Shown here: positions 44,121 to 48,689 of the stretch, piece after piece | Layout: the number at the start of each line of letters is the position of its first letter | Position numbering within the stretch: the stretch's first letter is position 1 | Assembly (NCBI RefSeq): GCF_003577475.1 | Contig: NZ_QPEP01000018.1 | Span: 1-48,689 of the forward strand | Length of the DNA stretch: 48,689 nt | DNA from: Salinibius halmophilus | GTDB lineage: Bacteria; Pseudomonadota; Gammaproteobacteria; Pseudomonadales; Natronospirillaceae | Reading direction: 5' to 3' | Program-made: the position numbers and the translations under genes | The notes under the pieces: model-generated | The model's database searches: none | What the model was told of the DNA's origin: nothing | Seen by the model: the letters and a program-made list of their open reading frames with translations, nothing else

Positions 44121-45367
44121 TAAAAAGAGATAATGCTTTCGTTGCATGGATCGATCGACGCCTGCCAATCTCGAACGCGTTCGAGAAGCACATGTCGCAA
44201 TACTATGCACCGAAAAACCTGAACGCTTGGTACTTTTTCGGGGTGTTGAGCTTGCTGGTATTAGTTAACCAGATCATCACCGGTATCTGGCTAACAATGA
44301 ACTATGTACCATCTGCCGAAGAAGCTTTCCGCTCGGTAGAGTACATCATGCGTGACGTGGAGCTTGGTTGGTTATTGCGCTATATGCACTCAACCGGTGC
44401 CTCAGCATTCTTTGTTGTGGTTTACCTGCATATGTTCCGTGGCATCCTGTATGGCTCGTATCAAAAACCTCGTGAGTTAATCTGGCTATTCGGCATGGCA
44501 ATCTATCTATTGCTAATGGCTGAAGCGTTCATGGGCTACGTACTACCATGGGGTCAGATGTCATACTGGGGCGCTCAGGTTATTATTAACCTATTCGGTG
44601 CGATTCCTGTGATTGGTCCAGACCTAACTCAGTGGATTCGTGGTGACTTCCTAATTTCAGGCATTACGCTTAACCGTTTCTTTGCCTTGCACGTGGTTGC
44701 ACTACCGTTAATCATTGTTGCGCTGGTTGTTGCACACATCTTAGCGCTACACGAAGTAGGTTCAAACAACCCAGACGGTATCGATATCAAGAAGCACGTA
44801 GACGATCAAGGCCGTCCGAAAGATGGTATTCCGTTCTATCCGTACTTCTTGCCAGTGCACGACCTAGTGGGCATCGTTGTTTTCTTGATCGTATTCTCGA
44901 TCGTGTTGTTCTTCTTCCCAGAGGGCGGTGGTTACTTCTTGGAAGCGCCAAACTTTGAAGAAGCAAACCCATTGAAAACACCTGAACACATTGCGCCGGT
45001 TTGGTACTTTGGTGCCTTCTACGCCATTCTTCGTGCGGTTACCTTTGATGTCGGCCCGATCAACTCAACGCTAGGTGGTGTGATTGCAATGGGCGCGGCA
45101 ATTGCGGTGTTGTTCGTGCTACCGTGGCTGGATCGCTCACCAGTACGTTCATGGCGCTACAAGGGTTGGATGAGTAAAGTCGCAATCGTTTTGTTTGCTA
45201 TCTCATTTGCTATCCTCACTTGGCTTGGTGGTGAAGCTCAGACGCCTGCGCTGACGATTTTGTCGCAAGTCTGTATGGCCATTTATTTTGCATTCTTCTT
45301 GTTGATGCCGTTCTACACCAAGTATGAAAAATGCAAGCCGGTACCGGAGAGGATTCCAAGCAAATGA
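44117..45367 (+). CDS. petB: Cytochrome b of the bc1 complex
   Basis: 416 aa with eight membrane helices and two b hemes. The heme His pairs are visible in RYMHSTGASAFFVVVYLHMF (about 92-108) and FALHVVALPLIIVALVVAHI (about 192-211). PEWYF-type quinol motif appears here as APVWYFGAFY, a natural variant. WGQMSYWGAQV and the C-terminal half (TFDVGPINSTLGGV) are standard. Second gene of petABC; it overlaps petA and petC by 4 bases each. Confidence 0.97.
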   Translation: MIKRDNAFVAWIDRRLPISNAFEKHMSQYYAPKNLNAWYFFGVLSLLVLVNQIITGIWLTMNYVPSAEEAFRSVEYIMRDVELGWLLRYMHSTGASAFFVVVYLHMFRGILYGSYQKPRELIWLFGMAIYLLLMAEAFMGYVLPWGQMSYWGAQVIINLFGAIPVIGPDLTQWIRGDFLISGITLNRFFALHVVALPLIIVALVVAHILALHEVGSNNPDGIDIKKHVDDQGRPKDGIPFYPYFLPVHDLVGIVVFLIVFSIVLFFFPEGGGYFLEAPNFEEANPLKTPEHIAPVWYFGAFYAILRAVTFDVGPINSTLGGVIAMGAAIAVLFVLPWLDRSPVRSWRYKGWMSKVAIVLFAISFAILTWLGGEAQTPALTILSQVCMAIYFAFFLLMPFYTKYEKCKPVPERIPSK

Positions 45368-46122
45368 AAAAGCTATTAACGATATTGTTGGTATCGCTAC
45401 TGCCGTCATTTGCCATGGCGGCTGGCGGTAGTGCTTATGAGTTAGATCACTACCCTGGTGATATTTCAGATACAGCGTCGCTGCAACGTGGCGCGCAAAC
45501 TTATATGAACTTTTGTATGGGCTGTCACTCGCTTGAGTACGGTCGCTACAACCGAGTTGCTCGTGATCTCGACATCCCTGAGGATATCTTCCAAGAGCAC
45601 CTGATGTTTACCGACGCCAAAATCGGTGAGCTGATGACAAACTCTATGGATACCGAATCAGCAAAAGAATGGTTTGGTGCAGCGCCACCAGACTTAACTT
45701 TGGTTGCTCGTGTTCGTGGTACCGACTGGCTATATACATATCTACGCAACTTCTATGTTGATGCATCTCGCCCAATGGGTGTGAATAACCGCGTTTTCCC
45801 AAACGTTGGTATGCCTCACGTTATGGCTGAGTTGCAAGGTTTATGCGGAAGCATTCCTTTACCTGAGTCGAAAGAAGTGGTAGATAAGCAGTCTGGAAAA
45901 CTTATTGTTGCCTCTGGCTGTCAAGAGTTTTACGAAACAGGTTCGCAAACACCAGAAGAGTATGACCAAACGGTCGAAGATTTGGTGAACTTCCTGGATT
46001 ATATGGGTGAGCCAATCCAGCAAACACGTAAAACCATTGGTTTTTATGTGATTGCATTCTTGCTGGTGTTCTTGGTATTCGCCATTTTATTGAACCGCGA
46101 GTATTGGAAAGAGCTACATTAA
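45364..46122 (+). CDS. petC: Cytochrome c1 of the bc1 complex
   Basis: 252 aa from the ATG at 45364, inside the ATGA overlap with petB. The signal peptide (KKLLTILLVSLLPSFAMA) is cleaved on export. The heme site is CMGCH (C51, C54, H55), followed by ELMTNSMDTESAKEWFG and the axial Met region (VFPNVGMPHVMAELQG). One C-terminal helix (TIGFYVIAFLLVFLVFAILL) anchors it. Closes the petABC operon with a terminator. Confidence 0.97.
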   Translation: MKKLLTILLVSLLPSFAMAAGGSAYELDHYPGDISDTASLQRGAQTYMNFCMGCHSLEYGRYNRVARDLDIPEDIFQEHLMFTDAKIGELMTNSMDTESAKEWFGAAPPDLTLVARVRGTDWLYTYLRNFYVDASRPMGVNNRVFPNVGMPHVMAELQGLCGSIPLPESKEVVDKQSGKLIVASGCQEFYETGSQTPEEYDQTVEDLVNFLDYMGEPIQQTRKTIGFYVIAFLLVFLVFAILLNREYWKELH

Positions 46123-46148
46123 TCCCCATATACTCTGTAGGTAAAAAT

Positions 46149-46177
46149 AACAAGGCGCGACAATGGTCGCGCTTTGT
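46149..46177 (+). terminator. Terminator of petABC
   Basis: AACAAGGCGCGAC pairs with GTCGCGCTTTGTT across an AATG loop, one bulge, followed by a T-rich run, 26 bases after petC. Confidence 0.88.
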
Positions 46178-46208
46178 TTGTTTCTAATTAGCAAGCGAGG
46201 ATTCACGA

Positions 46209-46838
46209 ATGGGCGTTGTTGCCAAGCGTTCTTCAATGACTTTTTACTCAGATCCAGCCAGTCACTACAGCCACCGCGTACGCATCGTATTGGCTGAAAA
46301 AGGTGTGACAGTTGAGATCAAAGACTGCGACAGCAATGCGATTCCTGCCGAAGTGAGTGAAGTAAACCCATATAGCACTCTGCCTACGCTAATTGACCGC
46401 GAGCTAGTGTTGTACCATCCAAACATCATGATGGAATACCTAGACGAGCGTTTCCCGCATCCGCCGTTATTGCCTGTATATCCGGTAAGCCGTGCCGAGT
46501 GCCGCCTGTACGTAGAGCGTATTGAAAAAGACTGGTGTAAATTAGTTGATATCATTGAAGCTCGCGGTGATGCCGAAGCCATGGCTAATGCTCGTAAGGA
46601 ACTATTGGAAGGCTTGGTAAGCATTGCGCCAATCTTTAATGAAAAACCATACTTCATGGCAGAAGAGTTCTCGATTGTTGACTGTGTGCTATCGCCTATC
46701 CTGTGGCGCTTAGAGCACCTTGGTATTGAGTTGCCTGAAAAACAGTGCAAGCCATTATTGGCATACATGGAGCGAGTATTTGCCCGTGAGTCATTCCAAG
46801 AGAGCTTGTCGGAAGTAGAAAGAGATATGCGAGATTAA
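46209..46838 (+). CDS. sspA: Stringent starvation protein A
   Basis: 209 aa, a glutathione-transferase-fold protein that binds RNA polymerase and lets cells express acid and starvation genes. The thioredoxin-like N-terminus begins SSMTFYSDPASHYSHRVRIV; EVNPYSTLPTLIDRELVLYH is the SspA signature. The all-helical part (KSFSIVDCVLSPILWRLEHL-type) ends at ESFQESLSE. It lacks the catalytic Ser/Cys of GSTs. Cotranscribed with sspB (1 base apart) and follows petABC as in many gammaproteobacteria. Confidence 0.95.
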   Translation: MGVVAKRSSMTFYSDPASHYSHRVRIVLAEKGVTVEIKDCDSNAIPAEVSEVNPYSTLPTLIDRELVLYHPNIMMEYLDERFPHPPLLPVYPVSRAECRLYVERIEKDWCKLVDIIEARGDAEAMANARKELLEGLVSIAPIFNEKPYFMAEEFSIVDCVLSPILWRLEHLGIELPEKQCKPLLAYMERVFARESFQESLSEVERDMRD

Positions 46839-46839
46839 T

Positions 46840-47229
46840 ATGAAAGCTGCCAAACCTTATATGCTAAGGGCCATTCACGAATGGCTAACCGACAGTGACT
46901 GCACGCCTTATTTGCTCGTCAATGCCGATTTACCTTACGTGGATGTGCCACGAGAGCATGTTAAGGACGGTCGCATCGTATTAAACGTATCACTGGGTGC
47001 TTGCGCACATTTCTTGATAGATGATCAGGCGGTTAGCTTTTCAGCACGATTTGCCGGCCAACCGCGTGATATCTATGTGCCAATTGGCGCAGTCGAAGCA
47101 TTGTATGCGCGGGAAAATGGTGAAGGCATGAGCTTTGAAGTAGAAGCGCTAGAAGAAGCGCCCGAATCTCCAGAGCCAGAAAAGCCAGAAGCAAAAGGCA
47201 AAGTTAGCCACCTTAAAGTGGTTAAGTAG
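46840..47229 (+). CDS. sspB: ClpXP specificity adaptor SspB
   Basis: 129 aa. It delivers ssrA-tagged and some other proteins to the ClpXP protease. PYMLRAIHEWLTDSDCTPYL and IVLNVSLGACAHFLIDDQAV are the conserved dimer/peptide-binding part. A flexible Glu/Pro-rich linker and the C-terminal HLKVVK motif that docks on ClpX are all present. Stop is TAG. Confidence 0.95.
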   Translation: MKAAKPYMLRAIHEWLTDSDCTPYLLVNADLPYVDVPREHVKDGRIVLNVSLGACAHFLIDDQAVSFSARFAGQPRDIYVPIGAVEALYARENGEGMSFEVEALEEAPESPEPEKPEAKGKVSHLKVVK

Positions 47230-47237
47230 TTCAGTTT

Positions 47238-47440
47238 GTCATTCCTGCGAAGGCAGGAATGTAGGTTTTACGAACCGAAGGTTCGGGAAACACAGCGACC
47301 TCCGTGTTAGTAAAAAGCCCAATTGATCTCTCAATTGGGCTTTTTTAATAGCTTTGCAAACTTTATTGTTTCCCGACCTAGCGGTCGTAAAACCTACGGG
47401 GTTCAGGTGTAGGTTTTACAAAGCGGAGCTTTGGGAAACA
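47238..47440. repeat. Hairpin cluster between sspB and the pyrophosphatase gene
   Basis: A GTCATTCCTGCGAAGGCAGG palindrome (47238-47260) runs straight into three GTAG-foot hairpins: 47261-47292 (+, stem CGAACC/GGTTCG), 47367-47397 (-, stem CGACC/GGTCG) and 47409-47440 (+, stem CAAAGC/GCTTTG). All three stems differ yet stay fully paired. A terminator lies between the first two. Confidence 0.87.
47312..47346. terminator. Bidirectional terminator of sspAB
   Basis: AAAAAGCCCAATTGA pairs with TCAATTGGGCTTTTT around a TCTC loop, followed by T residues on the + strand and by T residues on the minus strand as well. It can serve sspAB and the converging pyrophosphatase gene. Confidence 0.92.
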
Positions 47441-47446
47441 GTTAAC

Positions 47447-48403
47447 TTACTTAGAAAGCACTTCTTGAATAACCGGCATCAACTGACTCTTTCGAGAAAT
47501 TAGGCCAGGTAGAAGCATAAAGTCATCAGCATACTCGGCACCATAGGCCTCCTTAGCCAGTTCGCCTTCCGCATCAGCAAAGATCACAAGGTGAGAAGCT
47601 TGGTTTTTCGTATCTACAATTGCGAAGAAGATGAAATCCAAACCTTGTTTGGCTTTTTCGCCTTCCATTTCTTTTAGGAAGTCTGCTTTGCGCTCGATAA
47701 GCTGCTCTGGCAACAATGTTTCTGCAACGCCAAAACCAACTTTTTTGCCGTTGATTTCATAGTGCTTAAAGTCGCCTTTTAAAATATCGTAAGTCGACAC
47801 ATCTGCCAGGTCCGACTTTGCTTCCAGCATACGAGTGCCAAACTCAACTACATCTGCAATACCTGCAATCTTGCCAAGTTTTTCAGCGAATACTTTGTCG
47901 TGCTCTGTTGTAGTAGGAGATTGGAAAACTACGGTGTCAGACAAAATACCACCAAGCATCGTAATTGCTGTTGCTGGTGATGGTGTTTTGCCTAGCTTTT
48001 CAAAGCGGTCGGCTAGAATGGTTGCCGCGCTACCCCAAGGGCGGATGTCGATAGAGATAGGCGAATTAAAAGTAATTGGCTGATCTTGAATTGCGTGGTG
48101 GTCAATAATTGCAACGATGTCCTTAGTATCGACATCTTTATGTAGCTGGGTTTTCTGATTGAAGTCGACTAAGCCGATTTTTTGACCTTCCACGACAGAA
48201 ATCATTGCTGGCTGTTCAATGCCTGCTTCTTTAATAACAAAAGCGGTTTCTTTATTTAGCTCACCAGCACGGCGTGCTTCACCGCCGAATAGTTCGGCTG
48301 CTGCAATTGCAGAGCCTATTGTATCCGAGTCTGGGCTTAGATGGCCTAGCCAAACAAGGTTGTCAGTGTTGTTGTTTTCTGGTGTTTCTAAATCAAAAGC
48401 CAT
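47447..48403 (-). CDS. ppaC: Manganese-dependent inorganic pyrophosphatase (family II)
   Basis: 318 aa DHH-family enzyme that splits pyrophosphate to drive biosynthesis. Metal ligands: GHLSPDSDTIGSA (about 20-32, the Asp-x-Asp of the H-x-x-P-D-x-D motif), and IIDHHAIQDQP (about 93, the DHH). The C-terminal DHHA2 domain ends at LPGLISRKSQLMPVI with the SRKxQ substrate motif. It is alone on the minus strand, ending in a repeat region. The start at 48403 has AAAGGG. Confidence 0.95.
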   Translation of the reverse strand: MAFDLETPENNNTDNLVWLGHLSPDSDTIGSAIAAAELFGGEARRAGELNKETAFVIKEAGIEQPAMISVVEGQKIGLVDFNQKTQLHKDVDTKDIVAIIDHHAIQDQPITFNSPISIDIRPWGSAATILADRFEKLGKTPSPATAITMLGGILSDTVVFQSPTTTEHDKVFAEKLGKIAGIADVVEFGTRMLEAKSDLADVSTYDILKGDFKHYEINGKKVGFGVAETLLPEQLIERKADFLKEMEGEKAKQGLDFIFFAIVDTKNQASHLVIFADAEGELAKEAYGAEYADDFMLLPGLISRKSQLMPVIQEVLSK

Positions 48404-48539
48404 GTTTTTGCCCTTTCTATTATAGGTAGCACTTAATTGATGGGCGCATTGTTCTAATTTCTAGGCCGTACGTCTATAGCGAAAGCGCAAAAGTGGTTGA
48501 TAAATAATCAAAAAACTGACTTTTTGGTTAACAAGTAAA

Positions 48540-48623
48540 CGATTTGCTAAGTAATTGATTTAAAATGAAAAAACTTCAAAAAAAGTGTTGACGCATTTGG
48601 CTTTGTCTCTATAATGCGCCTCC
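48540..48623 (+). promoter_or_regulatory. Strong rRNA-type promoter (second rRNA operon)
   Basis: -35 TTGACG at 48588-48593, 16-base spacer, -10 TATAAT at 48610-48615, then the GC-rich discriminator GCGCCTCC typical of growth-rate-controlled rRNA promoters. The A/T-rich run at about 48545-48585 looks like an UP element. The following bases to the window end are leader, and the 16S gene would begin beyond it. Confidence 0.85.
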
Positions 48624-48689
48624 ACACCAGCGGGGCACAGCCAAAACGGCCAGCAACGCTGAGTCAGCCAAGCGGCTGGCGAGGGTTCA

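Overview
The window lies between two ribosomal RNA operons of a Gammaproteobacterium. It opens inside the 3' half of a 5S rRNA and closes on a strong rRNA promoter with the start of a transcribed rRNA leader, both on the + strand. The organism is probably a free-living marine-type gammaproteobacterium of moderate GC content. The order rplM-rpsI-petABC-sspA-sspB, the cmoA/cmoB pair, an E. coli-type LexA box (CTGT-N8-ACAG), Fur-type boxes and a FadH-type dienoyl-CoA reductase all support this class. I cannot place it to genus from sequence alone.

Layout. 1-600: 5S end, terminator and a tandemly repeated hairpin region. 608-3115: an OpgB/LTA-synthase-type phosphoglycerol transferase. 3108-4878: a small AT-rich insert with two paralogous secreted-protein genes, bounded by a 92-bp direct repeat of the fadH 3' end. 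4766-11771: a fadH-like gene behind the SOS mutagenesis cassette imuA-imuB-dnaE2, whose LexA operator lies in a perfect 25-bp inverted repeat. 11879-13141: a homologue of the eukaryotic ER glucosyltransferase ALG10, broken by one in-frame amber codon. 13405-17029: an FN3 lipoprotein, leuA and mscS. 17244-21157: a holD-like gene with rimI, a MarR regulator divergent from a methyltransferase, and a K+/H+ antiporter. 21258-29924: membrane proteins, a Fur-controlled siderophore-interacting protein, acetyltransferase, rRNA/tRNA methylase, phosphatase and an S41 protease. 30076-34025: an M16 protease, small membrane proteins, an amber-interrupted lipoprotein and a cysteine-less glutaredoxin. 34217-40654: cmoAB, a chemoreceptor, a Pr6Pr-type membrane protein, a Fur-controlled iron-binding protein and a DUF454 protein. 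40803-47229: prfC, rplM-rpsI, petABC and sspAB. 47447-48403: a family II (Mn) pyrophosphatase.

The most striking non-coding signal is a dispersed hairpin family. Each copy begins with a GTAG foot (GTAGG-T...), carries a stem whose two arms change together from copy to copy, and usually ends in ACA. Copies sit in alternating orientation in almost every larger intergenic gap. This looks like REP/BIME elements of the kind moved by RAYT (TnpA_REP) transposases. In three places the GTAG or CTAG foot supplies the TAG stop codon of the neighbouring gene. No insertion sequence, CRISPR array or tRNA gene was seen.

The candidate unusual systems, in order, are: (1) the bacterial ALG10 homologue with a Trp-to-amber change; (2) the covarying GTAG hairpin family; (3) the fadH 3'-end insert, which has the geometry of a site-specific integration but carries no integrase; (4) the extended LexA palindrome that also mirrors the imuA start codon.
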